Source of the DNA: Lewinellaceae bacterium
GTDB lineage: Bacteria > Bacteroidota > Bacteroidia > Chitinophagales > Saprospiraceae
Direction: 5' to 3'
Assembly (NCBI GenBank): GCA_020636355.1
Contig: JACJYB010000003.1
Span: 434,001-498,000 of the forward strand
Length of the DNA stretch: 64,000 bases
This document shows positions 8,233-16,714 of the stretch, piece by piece. The translations under genes were made by a program, and so were the position numbers. Every line of letters begins with the position of its first letter. Position 1 is the stretch's first letter. Under the pieces are notes generated by a model. That model saw nothing but the letters and a program-made list of their open reading frames with translations, searched no databases and was not told the DNA's origin.

Positions 8233-9477
8233 ATGCAAGTCACAATTGTTGGAGGAGGTATTATTGGTTTATCTACCGCCTACTATTTAAATCTGGCTGG
8301 TGTCCAGGTTTCTGTTATCGACCGGGGAGACTTTTCAGATGGGTGTTCCTATGGGAATGCAGGAATGATTGTCCCCAGTCATTTTATTCCTCTAGCTGCA
8401 CCCGGGGTGATCCGTCAGGGATTGAAGTGGCTGCTGGATGAAACCAGTCCCTTTCACATCAAACCGAGACTCGATCTCGACTTAGTCCGGTGGCTGTACT
8501 TGTTTGCAAGAAATGCAAACCAGAAAAACGTGGACCAATCCATGACCTTGTTACGGGATATGAACCTGCTGTCCAAATACCTCTATCAGGATCTGAAGAA
8601 GCAGCCTGGTTTTGATATTGGAATGGAAGAAAAGGGCATTCTCATGTTATTCAAGAGTGAACATGTCCGTGAAGAAGAAGCCCGCACTGCGCTGTTAGCC
8701 AATCAATTGGGGCTGGAAACCCGGGTTCTAACCGCCGCCGATCTGGCTCAGGTGGAACCTTCTGTGAAGCTGGACGTTTTGGGCGGAGTTCATTATCCGG
8801 GAGATGCTCATCTGATCCCTTCGAGCCTCATGAAGATCCTTAAAAAACACCTGCAATGGGCTGGCGTTCAGTTCATTCCAAATACAGCTATTACCTCTTT
8901 TCGCACCGGTAAGAATCAGATCAAAGGAGTTCTTACCGAGCAGGGCAAAGAAATTGAGGTCGACCGCCTCGTTCTTGCTGGAGGATCCTGGTCTTCAAAT
9001 CTGGCTCGATCTTTAAAAATTGCATTACCATTACAAGGCGGGAAGGGCTACAGCATGACTCTGACCGGACATACCCCTAAGCCTGGTATACCCAGCATTC
9101 TGGTTGAAGCCAGAGTAGCTATAACGCCTATGGGTAACGATTTGCGCATCGCGGGGACTCTGGAGATTGCTGGCTTGAATTCACCAGTTAACCCAAAAAG
9201 AGTTCGGGGCATCCTGCAAGCAGTACCCACCTATTATCCGGAAATAAAGGCCTCCGGACAAAACACTCCGGTCTGGTCGGGATACCGGCCCTGTAGTCCG
9301 GATGGCTTACCTTACATCGGAAGACACCAGCGATACGACAATCTCTACCTCAATACAGGCCATGCCATGATGGGTTTGAGTTTGGGACCTGTTTCCGGCT
9401 TATTGATGAAGGAGCTGATCTGCGAAGAACATCCGAGCCTGCCACTGGGTTTATTGGACCCTAATCGATTCTCCTGA
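8233..9477 (+). CDS. FAD-dependent D-amino-acid (D-hydroxyproline) dehydrogenase
   Basis: A 414-aa DAO-family flavoprotein. The N-terminus has the Rossmann dinucleotide motif VTIVGGGIIGLSTAYYL followed by the acidic VIDRGD end, and the C-terminus has the FAD-contact stretch NTGHAMMGLSLGP. It resembles DadA and the single-subunit D-hydroxyproline dehydrogenases. In this operon it should oxidise cis-4-hydroxy-D-proline to 1-pyrroline-4-hydroxy-2-carboxylate, passing electrons to the respiratory chain. It is last in the tight operon; an inverted repeat overlaps its stop codon. Confidence 0.88.
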   Translation: MQVTIVGGGIIGLSTAYYLNLAGVQVSVIDRGDFSDGCSYGNAGMIVPSHFIPLAAPGVIRQGLKWLLDETSPFHIKPRLDLDLVRWLYLFARNANQKNVDQSMTLLRDMNLLSKYLYQDLKKQPGFDIGMEEKGILMLFKSEHVREEEARTALLANQLGLETRVLTAADLAQVEPSVKLDVLGGVHYPGDAHLIPSSLMKILKKHLQWAGVQFIPNTAITSFRTGKNQIKGVLTEQGKEIEVDRLVLAGGSWSSNLARSLKIALPLQGGKGYSMTLTGHTPKPGIPSILVEARVAITPMGNDLRIAGTLEIAGLNSPVNPKRVRGILQAVPTYYPEIKASGQNTPVWSGYRPCSPDGLPYIGRHQRYDNLYLNTGHAMMGLSLGPVSGLLMKELICEEHPSLPLGLLDPNRFS

Positions 9478-9496
9478 CCCAAAGTACCGGTCAGGA
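9472..9496 (+). terminator. Hairpin at the end of the hydroxyproline operon
   Basis: Inverted repeat TCCTGACC / GGTCAGGA (8-bp perfect stem, 9-base loop) spans the dehydrogenase stop codon. There is no strong T-run after it, so it may be a weak terminator or an RNA-stabilising hairpin. Confidence 0.35.
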
Positions 9497-9569
9497 CCCA
9501 ACCTTTGTGCTGGTTTAAATCGTTTGGTTTAAAATAATTGAGTCCTATCAATTGTCTTAAATTAGCCTT

Positions 9570-12500
9570 ATGGGACCGCGACCATTCTTATTCCTATTTG
9601 GGTGTGTGCTTGCAATTCACCTAACTGCTCAGGACTATCCCTGGCAAATACCAGCTAGTCCATGTATTCCGGCCGACCAGGATAGTCAAATCTGGCGGAA
9701 AGTAAGGGAACAGGAAAAACAATTGCATTTTCTTGGTAACAAGCGACAGGCAACACGCTTCATATGGCCGCTGCGATTTGCGGAGGACACTACCCTACCT
9801 GGCTATTATGCGATCTACCAGTTTGTAGACCACGATCCCGCATATGGCCAGGTCCTGGATTACAATTGCGGGCATCGAACCTATGATCTTGAGGGTTATA
9901 ACCATGCAGGAACTGACATTGGTCTGTATCCCTGGGGATGGCGAAAACTGGATGAAGGAACGATCGCAGTCGTAGCTGCAGCATCCGGCGTGATCACCGG
10001 GAAGGATGACGGCTATTATGATCGGAATTGCAGCTGGGGCAACAATCCTCCTGCTAATTACGTCATTGTCACTCATTCGGATGGATCCAGAGCCTGGTAC
10101 TGGCACATGAAAGAAGGCAGTGTCACCAGCAAACCCATTGGAAGTACGGTCGAGACGGGAGAATACCTGGGCAAGGTAGCCAGCAGCGGGTTTTCCAACA
10201 TACCTCATCTGCATTTTGAAATACGTTCCGCAAACAATGATGTTATAGACCCCTGGGCAGGTTCTTGTAATGAAACGGTGGAGTCGTCCTGGTGGATTGA
10301 CCAACGTCCTTACTGGGATCCGGCTATTAACGAAATAGCTATTCACTACGAAGCACCATCTCCTTTTAGCAACTGCCCTGACCCGGAGGATACCAGAATT
10401 CGACGGACATATAATCCCGGCTCTGATTTTTTTCCTGCCGCTTATTATCGCGATCAACGACTTGGCGACCCGACTAATTTTCTTTTAATTCAACCCGATG
10501 GTCAGGTATTCACTTCCTGGAGCCACAACTCCCCTTCTGACTACCTAACCAGTTGGTGGTATTGGCAGATGAAGCTTCCGGACAATGCCATGTTCGGCAC
10601 CTGGACCTACCGGATACAATACTACGAACAAGTTATCGATTGGACTTTTGAAGTTTCTGACGCTTGCCTATCTCCCCTATCCCTGGTCGTAGAAAAACCA
10701 GGCACGAAGGATGCTGGATTAAGCTGGAGTGCCCATGCTGAAAAATATTTGGTGCAAATTTATTCCGGCGAAAATTTGGTGATTGACACCATAGTAGAAC
10801 AGACCAGTCTGAAAGTCGCCGACCTGAATCCGGACACAAAATATGTGTGGTCAGTGACCTCCATTTGCGGAGCGGACAGTAGTGCCGCAACCGCGGGTCC
10901 GGCTTTTTCGACAAGACCAATTATTTACTTCCAGGCCTACAATTTATCAACTATTCCGGAACAGCCATTTCCCTCTGACAGCATTCATCTGACCATTTCC
11001 GGCTTACTGCTTAATGAGCATACACAGTTACAATCGTTGCATTTGAGGCAAGAGAAGACCGACATATTTATTGAAGCAAATTGGATTTCTTCCGGAGAAA
11101 AGTCATTGGAAAAAGATTCCACAATAACCCTCGTTCTTCCTCCTCTGGATGAAGGGGAATACAAAATATATCTTTCCGGTGAACACGGAGACTACACCTT
11201 TCTTTACCAGGGATATTATTCGCTGTATGTGAGCGGATGCAAGGAGATTCCACTGTATTTATCACCTCTTTCCAATCAGTCCGTACTTTGGGAAATAGAT
11301 GATCAGGCTGGCCTTGGTCAATACATCCTCCGTTACCGGTTAACAAACGAAAAGGAATTTAACTACGACACGCTGGTTTTCCCCTATTGCCTCTATCCTC
11401 CATGTCCTGGATTTGGAACTAAAAATCTGGAGTATCGTCTGGGTCAATGGCTGATTAGAAACCTCCAGCCCTGCGAGATCTACGAGTTCGCTTTGTATCA
11501 GCCTTGTATCAATGGCGAAGGCGATTTTTCCAAACCTCAACGGATTCAACTGCCCTGCGAAGCGTTGCCATGCGCCAATTTATTTAATCCTGTGCTTGAT
11601 AGCGTGACCTGGAACGGGTTCAGTATGCACTGGCAAGATTCACTAAGACCGTCGAATAATGCTTACGTGGTTAATGTTCTGGAAAAAGATTCAGTCGTTT
11701 GGCAGGATTTTCTATACACCACCCCCAACAACAGACATTACCGGGATCATCACGTCTTCGGCAGGTACAGAGTCGATTGCTTATGCAAAGACGGATTTTG
11801 TCTGAGACCACCTCTGATTTTACCAGCACCAACATTTTATACCCTGACCGGGTTGACACCTTGTACTTCCTACCGGGCAACGGTTAGCCAATGGTGCCTG
11901 GATACGCTTTTACCCGCGACAGACACGATTGCATTTACCACCTCTTGTCCGACTGATCCTTATTTTAATGCTGTCAATTCCATCCAGATTTATGAGCCAC
12001 AGGCGGCCGGATTAGATAGCCTTGAAATACAGGGGCAGCCATTTAGCTTTGATTGCGGCGATTGTTCAGGCTGCAACACCACCGGTTTCCAATTGATCCC
12101 TGATACCCTGAATGTAACCGAAGCGATAAACATTGCGTGGTGGGCCTGGCTCCCTGGCAGCAATCGCTATGTTGACAACTACACCGGGCAGGAGAATTCA
12201 TTCGGTCCCGGAAGAATAGCCTTATACCTTGATGCAGACAGCGACGGGAATTTTGAGACATTGCTCTACCAGGAAACCGTAAAAGATCGCTCTGGCGTCC
12301 TGAATGCCGGACTGGGAACTGATCTGGCTCCCGGCCATTACCGGCTCCGACTGGTATGGAGTCCTCTGGAAGAACCGGTCGCTCATGGCTTTCTTCATTT
12401 TGGATCGGTCATCGACATCCCGATCCACTGGGCCACAACGACAAGCCGTGAAGAGAATTCACTTTTTGATTCGATCAGCTTCATCAATCCGGTTTCCAAG

Positions 12501-12704
12501 GAGATTTTGTTAATGCATCTCCCCGATAGAAATGTACAGGTTTCAGTGTTTAATCTCCTTGGACAAAGAATGGAAGTTCCGCTTTGGTCTGACCATCAAT
12601 CGACGATTGCTCTGGATGTCACTTCATATCCTGACGGCGTTTATTTCATTCAACTTGCTACCGGCCAGGACAATCGGGTAATTACTTTAGTCAAACTCAA
12701 CTAA
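9570..12704 (+). CDS. Secreted M23-family metallopeptidase with Fn3-like modules and T9SS tail
   Basis: A 1044-aa exported protein. Signal peptide at residues 1-21 ending before QDYPW. Next comes a LytM/M23 zinc peptidase domain with the HxxxD motif in NHAGTDIG near residue 111 and HLHF in the PHLHFEIR segment near residue 215. Fibronectin-III-like modules follow (for example SWSAHAEKYLVQIYSG, ending near TKYVWSVTSIC). The last 80 residues form a type A T9SS sorting domain (VFNLLGQRMEV, YPDGVYFIQL). M23 enzymes cut peptidoglycan cross-bridges or glycine-rich proteins such as elastin. The start is 92 bases after the hydroxyproline operon, and a cyclase gene follows after 3 bases. Substrate unknown. 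Confidence 0.85.
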   Translation: MGPRPFLFLFGCVLAIHLTAQDYPWQIPASPCIPADQDSQIWRKVREQEKQLHFLGNKRQATRFIWPLRFAEDTTLPGYYAIYQFVDHDPAYGQVLDYNCGHRTYDLEGYNHAGTDIGLYPWGWRKLDEGTIAVVAAASGVITGKDDGYYDRNCSWGNNPPANYVIVTHSDGSRAWYWHMKEGSVTSKPIGSTVETGEYLGKVASSGFSNIPHLHFEIRSANNDVIDPWAGSCNETVESSWWIDQRPYWDPAINEIAIHYEAPSPFSNCPDPEDTRIRRTYNPGSDFFPAAYYRDQRLGDPTNFLLIQPDGQVFTSWSHNSPSDYLTSWWYWQMKLPDNAMFGTWTYRIQYYEQVIDWTFEVSDACLSPLSLVVEKPGTKDAGLSWSAHAEKYLVQIYSGENLVIDTIVEQTSLKVADLNPDTKYVWSVTSICGADSSAATAGPAFSTRPIIYFQAYNLSTIPEQPFPSDSIHLTISGLLLNEHTQLQSLHLRQEKTDIFIEANWISSGEKSLEKDSTITLVLPPLDEGEYKIYLSGEHGDYTFLYQGYYSLYVSGCKEIPLYLSPLSNQSVLWEIDDQAGLGQYILRYRLTNEKEFNYDTLVFPYCLYPPCPGFGTKNLEYRLGQWLIRNLQPCEIYEFALYQPCINGEGDFSKPQRIQLPCEALPCANLFNPVLDSVTWNGFSMHWQDSLRPSNNAYVVNVLEKDSVVWQDFLYTTPNNRHYRDHHVFGRYRVDCLCKDGFCLRPPLILPAPTFYTLTGLTPCTSYRATVSQWCLDTLLPATDTIAFTTSCPTDPYFNAVNSIQIYEPQAAGLDSLEIQGQPFSFDCGDCSGCNTTGFQLIPDTLNVTEAINIAWWAWLPGSNRYVDNYTGQENSFGPGRIALYLDADSDGNFETLLYQETVKDRSGVLNAGLGTDLAPGHYRLRLVWSPLEEPVAHGFLHFGSVIDIPIHWATTTSREENSLFDSISFINPVSKEILLMHLPDRNVQVSVFNLLGQRMEVPLWSDHQSTIALDVTSYPDGVYFIQLATGQDNRVITLVKLN

Positions 12705-12707
12705 ACC

Positions 12708-13367
12708 ATGCGCATCATCGACCTGAGCCACACCATCACGAGTGAAACTGTTTCGTATAAAGGATTTCCTGCACCGGTTATTTGCGATTATTTATCCCGC
12801 GAACAAAGCGCACATCTTTATGAAGAAGGGACCTCGTTCCAGATTGCCAGAATGGATATGGTAACCAACACAGGCACTTACCTGGACAGCCCATTTCACC
12901 GGTATGTCCATGGAAAAGATTTATCGGAAATAAGTTTACAACGACTGGTACGCATTCCCGCTCTAATTGTTCGAAACCCCTGGAAAATCAAACTGGAAAC
13001 AGACATCGAGGATCTTCACCATCTGCAAGTACGTAACAAAGCAGTCTTAATCCACACCGGTTGGGATAAAAAATGGATGACGGAGGATTACTATAGCAAT
13101 CACCCTTATCTGACGGAAGATGCAGCGAACTGGCTTTTTGAGCAAGGCGCCAGCCTGGTTGGCATTGATAGTCATAATATTGATGATACCAGAGGTAAGG
13201 GGCGACCAGTGCACTCCGTGCTCTTGCATCAGGATATCTACATCGTAGAGCACCTATCCAATCTTGACAACATCCCGGAGCACGCAACTGTCTTGTTTAC
13301 GGCAGTTCCGCCAAAAATCAAAGGGGTAGGCACATTTCCCGTGCGCGCATTTGCAGAAATCGCATAG
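12708..13367 (+). CDS. Cyclase-family (kynurenine formamidase-like) metal-dependent hydrolase, variant motif
   Basis: A 219-aa protein of the PF04199 cyclase family, which includes bacterial kynurenine formamidase and isatin hydrolase. The N-terminal RIIDLSHTI and the later LIHTGWD and GIDSHNIDD stretches are family-like. The usual metal motif HxGTHxDxPxH reads NTGTYLDSPFH here: the first His is Asn and the second is Tyr, while Asp, Pro and the last His remain. This is either a subgroup with altered metal ligation or a different activity. It begins 3 bases after the M23 peptidase stop, so the two are probably co-transcribed. Substrate unknown. Confidence 0.75.
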   Translation: MRIIDLSHTITSETVSYKGFPAPVICDYLSREQSAHLYEEGTSFQIARMDMVTNTGTYLDSPFHRYVHGKDLSEISLQRLVRIPALIVRNPWKIKLETDIEDLHHLQVRNKAVLIHTGWDKKWMTEDYYSNHPYLTEDAANWLFEQGASLVGIDSHNIDDTRGKGRPVHSVLLHQDIYIVEHLSNLDNIPEHATVLFTAVPPKIKGVGTFPVRAFAEIA

Positions 13368-13420
13368 GGGGATTTGCAATTATCCAGTATCTTCAGTGTG
13401 AATCAAAAAACCAATAAGCG

Positions 13421-13876
13421 ATGAAGAAAAGATTACTTGAACTTTCACTGGGCATATTAGCATTGATCCTGTTATTGCCGGCTTCTTCGATGGCGGTCAA
13501 CTCCAAGCGTTTTGTTCCTCCAACAACTCTGGAAGCGTATGCCCTGGATCCAGCAATGAACCTCTCCGTTTCGCAATTCGCAGCATTGAGTGTGAAGGAG
13601 TTACAAAATATGAGCCATCGCAAGCTGAATTTGCAAGACAAACTGGCATTTAAGCTCACCCAACGAGCGATAAAGAAAAAAATCAAGCGTGGTGAAGTCT
13701 ATAACTTTGACGATGCTGCAAATTACCGCTTTAACATCGGTGGCTTTTTGCTCGGATTCTTTCTAGGTATCGTAGGCGTGTTATTGGCTTTGTTATTTGG
13801 AAGAAATGCATTTCGATCCAGTTTGATCGGACTGTTATGCTGGGTAATCATTCTATTGATTTGGTTCGTATTGTGA
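13421..13876 (+). CDS. Small hypothetical membrane protein
   Basis: A 151-aa protein with an N-terminal signal or anchor (LLELSLGILALILLLPAS), a charged central region rich in Lys/Arg (KLTQRAIKKKIKRGE), and two C-terminal hydrophobic helices (GFLLGFFLGIVGVLLALLF and LIGLLCWVIILLIWFVL). No recognised domain. Similar small proteins with a secretion signal and paired C-terminal helices are common in Bacteroidota. Convergent and overlapping by 24 bases with the cytochrome gene on the other strand. Confidence 0.6.
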   Translation: MKKRLLELSLGILALILLLPASSMAVNSKRFVPPTTLEAYALDPAMNLSVSQFAALSVKELQNMSHRKLNLQDKLAFKLTQRAIKKKIKRGEVYNFDDAANYRFNIGGFLLGFFLGIVGVLLALLFGRNAFRSSLIGLLCWVIILLIWFVL

Positions 13877-14353
13877 TTTAAGAACATACCATTCGATGGC
13901 CTCTGGGTCCAGATTGGTGCGCCGGTTAATTTCTTCCGGCGGATAATTGGAGGCGAGATAATCCAGGATCACCGGTTCTTTTTCTCCAAGGTCCCATAAG
14001 CCTTGGGTTTCCTGCATCCATCGGATGATTTGCTCCCATCGTGCCCGGTCACCCCGGTTTTGGGTGACTAATTGGGCCGAATGACATCCGGTACAGTTGG
14101 TTAGAACTTCCATGTACCCGATACCATCGGCCAACCCGTTGATGGCGTGGACGCCATCAATGACAGTATCCATGGGTGCCTCCTCTGCAGCTGAAATTGG
14201 ACTTGTTGTCTGATCCGATCCACCAGACAAAGCGTTTCGGGAACCTCCATTCCAGATCAAAAAAAAGGTTGCTATTACTACTGCAACCAGGATACCGGTC
14301 ACAACGCGGATCAAACGTCTCAATTCCTTTAAATAATCCAAAGGCTCCTTCAT
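13853..14353 (-). CDS. Membrane-anchored c-type cytochrome, partner of sulfite oxidase
   Basis: A 166-aa protein with an N-terminal transmembrane anchor (RVVTGILVAVVIATFFLIW, residues 16-34), a Ser/Thr-rich linker and one heme-binding CxxCH motif at C87-C90-H91 (NCTGCHSAQLV). The rest is a small cytochrome-c-like domain. The ATG at 14353 overlaps the sulfite oxidase stop by 4 bases (ATGA), so both are translated together. It probably accepts electrons from sulfite oxidase, as SorB does for SorA; that role is inferred from the gene pairing. Confidence 0.85.
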   Translation of the reverse strand: MKEPLDYLKELRRLIRVVTGILVAVVIATFFLIWNGGSRNALSGGSDQTTSPISAAEEAPMDTVIDGVHAINGLADGIGYMEVLTNCTGCHSAQLVTQNRGDRARWEQIIRWMQETQGLWDLGEKEPVILDYLASNYPPEEINRRTNLDPEAIEWYVLKSQYEPNQ

Positions 14354-15666
14354 GCGGTAACTTTTACAGCTATGCGGTGGCAGGCATTGTTTAAATATCC
14401 TTTTGGATTCCATCCTGGTAAAATCACCGGCTGGCTAATTCCATTGCTGTCGACGGCTCTGGCCCACACTTCGTAATAACCTGTTTGCGGAAAGTTTATG
14501 GTAGTCGTGAAATGTTGCCAGGCCAAACGATTTGCCGGCTGGGTTAGCGAACAGGATTGCCAGCTCTGACCGAAGTCAATAGAAGTAAAAACTTCTTTGA
14601 CCATCAGATCCCCAGCCCAAGCATGCCCCCGTACCTTGAGGCTTTCTGAGGCTTTGATCATTGCTCCGCTGCGCGGAAAAGTTATCAGCGACTTGACCGG
14701 CATGGATTCAATAATGCTCATGTCTTCATCGGGAACCTTGGTTCCTGGAGCTACCGGTTTACTGGGCATCCGGTAGGACGGCGATTCCATTTTCGCACCG
14801 TCATGAATTCGATCCCGGACCGATATGCGGGTTAGCCATTTACCTGAACAGGAAGCTGGCCAGCCGCCAATGACCAGACGCAACGGATAACCGTTTAACC
14901 AAGGTATAGGGTTCCCGTTGAGTTCCCAGGCGATCAAGCTCTCTTCCTCCAGCGCTTTAGCGATGGGAACACCACGGCTGATGGGCACTTTTTCTTCACC
15001 ATTCAAATGCCGGTCCCGACCGTAATAGCCTATGTATACCGCATCGCTCTTTAGTCCTACGGCGCGCAGCACATCGGCCAACCGGACGCCTGTCCAGCTG
15101 GCGCACCCGACAGCTCCTACCGACCATTGATTACCGGAAGCCGGCGGATTAAATTCTTTTCTTCCGTTCCCCGCACATTCCAGTGTCAGTTGCTTGGTCA
15201 CATGGGTGAATTGTGTTTTTAGCTCAGCCAGTGAAAATGTTTTCGCCTCCCGTACCGATTCGCCATCGATAGTAAGGGTCCATGTTCCCAGATCAATGGA
15301 GGCTTCGTCGGGAGGCAAGCCATTGTTCCGGACGAAAAACAAGTTGGCCGGTGTGACTTCTGCATCCAGCAGGTGCGGAGGAGTTTCGGCATTAACAGGC
15401 CTGTCATTCAGTACGATCAGATTAGGATCTTTGCCGGGAAGTGCAAATGCGGTGTCCTCATTCAACAGACCTGCCGGAATCATTCCTGCCGGAAAAAAAT
15501 CTGCAAACACCATCGGTGCACCAAGAGCCGCCCCCATGGAAAGCAGTCCCATATTCTTTAGGAATCCCCTCCGGTCTTTATTTGCAATTCTTCCCCACAA
15601 TAGTTCATCTGCCTTAATGGGATCCTTGGCATATAGCGTCCGTATTCCAACTTTTTTTCTTTGCAT
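14350..15666 (-). CDS. Sulfite oxidase-family molybdoenzyme, Tat-exported
   Basis: Molybdopterin-binding oxidoreductase of 438 aa. A twin-arginine signal (DRRGFLKNMG at residues 31-40) is followed by a hydrophobic stretch. The molybdenum-ligating cysteine is C164 in TLECAGNGR, preceded by a typical SUOX fold start, and the C-terminal Mo-co dimerisation domain follows (VFTSIDFGQSWQSC). It should oxidise sulfite to sulfate in the periplasm and hand electrons to the cytochrome c encoded directly downstream. ATG at 15666 is chosen; an upstream TTG at 15690 is in frame. Nearby persulfide dioxygenase, whose product is sulfite, supports the assignment. Confidence 0.88.
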   Translation of the reverse strand: MQRKKVGIRTLYAKDPIKADELLWGRIANKDRRGFLKNMGLLSMGAALGAPMVFADFFPAGMIPAGLLNEDTAFALPGKDPNLIVLNDRPVNAETPPHLLDAEVTPANLFFVRNNGLPPDEASIDLGTWTLTIDGESVREAKTFSLAELKTQFTHVTKQLTLECAGNGRKEFNPPASGNQWSVGAVGCASWTGVRLADVLRAVGLKSDAVYIGYYGRDRHLNGEEKVPISRGVPIAKALEEESLIAWELNGNPIPWLNGYPLRLVIGGWPASCSGKWLTRISVRDRIHDGAKMESPSYRMPSKPVAPGTKVPDEDMSIIESMPVKSLITFPRSGAMIKASESLKVRGHAWAGDLMVKEVFTSIDFGQSWQSCSLTQPANRLAWQHFTTTINFPQTGYYEVWARAVDSNGISQPVILPGWNPKGYLNNACHRIAVKVTA

Positions 15667-15742
15667 AATCCAAATTCCTATACCGGTCAAAATAGGAATT
15701 TCATTTCAATTTACCCCCGATTGGAACACTTATAAAACACGA

Positions 15743-15765
15743 AGCCCCGGCACTCGGCCGGGGCT
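15743..15765 (-). terminator. GC-rich hairpin upstream of sulfite oxidase
   Basis: Perfect 9-bp stem AGCCCCGGC / GCCGGGGCT with a 5-base loop. On the minus strand it is followed by a T-rich stretch (GTGTTTTATAAG). It lies 77 bp before the sulfite oxidase start, so it could be a terminator of upstream transcription or an attenuator in that gene's leader. Confidence 0.45.
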
Positions 15766-15906
15766 ATCACTCACCCTCTTTCCTCAATCAATTAACCTCG
15801 CAATAAAAAGAAATACGCTTATACTTAACTTGATATCTTGACTCAAAGATAGAACTTGCCAGAAGACTGATCTGTGACCATGATTACACAAATCCCATGA
15901 AAAAGC

Positions 15907-15937
15907 AAAGGCTACCAATTAAAAATCAGTAGCCTTT
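15907..15937 (-). terminator. Rho-independent terminator of the peroxiredoxin gene
   Basis: Perfect 9-bp inverted repeat AAAGGCTAC / GTAGCCTTT with a 13-base loop, followed on the minus strand by GCTTTTTC. It stands about 30 bp past the peroxiredoxin stop. Confidence 0.7.
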
Positions 15938-15965
15938 ACGACACAACAGCTCATCTGTTTCTACA

Positions 15966-16637
15966 TCAATTGCTTAAAACGGGATCGTCTTGCAATTCTT
16001 TTTTTACCAGGTAGAAATCAACCTTTTCATAGGATTGATTGCTCAACCTTTCTTCCATTTCATCAATATTTTTGGGAGGTGGAACGATTACTTTTTCGCC
16101 ACGTACCCAGTTCACCGGCATTGCCACGGAATATTTATCAGCAGTCTGAAGAGCCTCCAGAACTCGCTTGATTTCCTCCATGTTACGTCCTACATTCAAC
16201 GGATAATACATGATCAGTCGAATGATTCCCTTTGGATCTACAAAAAATACGGCACGAACAGCGGCTGTAGAGCTAGCGCCCGGGTGCAGCATACCATATT
16301 TGTGAGCTACCTGCATATCCAGGTCAGCTATAATTGGGAAATCCATGAAGACCCCGGTCCGCTCACGTACGTTTTGTACCCAAGCCAGGTGGGAGTGTAT
16401 GCTATCGATGCTTAACCCAATCAATTTGGTGTTGTGCCGGGCAAACCATTCCTTGTCTTTTGCAAAAGCTGAGAGTTCGGTGGTGCATACGGGGGTAAAG
16501 TCCGCCGGATGGGAGAATAAGATGACCCAATGGTTTTTATTGAATTCGGAAAATTGCAGGTTACCTTGCGTGGTTACTGCTTTAAAATCCGGTGCACGGT
16601 CGCCTATTCTAGGCATGGAATATGTCATTTGTTCCAT
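15966..16637 (-). CDS. 1-Cys peroxiredoxin (Prx6 class)
   Basis: A 223-aa thiol peroxidase reducing hydrogen peroxide and organic peroxides. The catalytic motif is HPADFTPVCTTE with the peroxidatic cysteine near residue 51, and the AhpC/TSA fold is followed by the longer C-terminal extension of Prx6 proteins (MPVNWVRGEKVIVPP). No second conserved resolving cysteine is seen. It stands alone between the sulfite oxidase and the persulfide dioxygenase genes, with its own terminator. The neighbours suggest a role in sulfur or oxidative stress. Confidence 0.93.
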   Translation of the reverse strand: MEQMTYSMPRIGDRAPDFKAVTTQGNLQFSEFNKNHWVILFSHPADFTPVCTTELSAFAKDKEWFARHNTKLIGLSIDSIHSHLAWVQNVRERTGVFMDFPIIADLDMQVAHKYGMLHPGASSTAAVRAVFFVDPKGIIRLIMYYPLNVGRNMEEIKRVLEALQTADKYSVAMPVNWVRGEKVIVPPPKNIDEMEERLSNQSYEKVDFYLVKKELQDDPVLSN

Positions 16638-16714
16638 ATCAGGATTTTATAAGTGTGATACAAATTGTCAATTTAGTTTGCAGGGACACTAACAGGCCCT
16701 GTCCTCGTATTTGA

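Noticed and set aside
15873..15890. TGTGACCATGATTACACA as a Crp site upstream of sulfite oxidase
   Set aside because: TGTG and CACA are 10 bases apart rather than the 8 of the Crp consensus, and the interior is not symmetrical.
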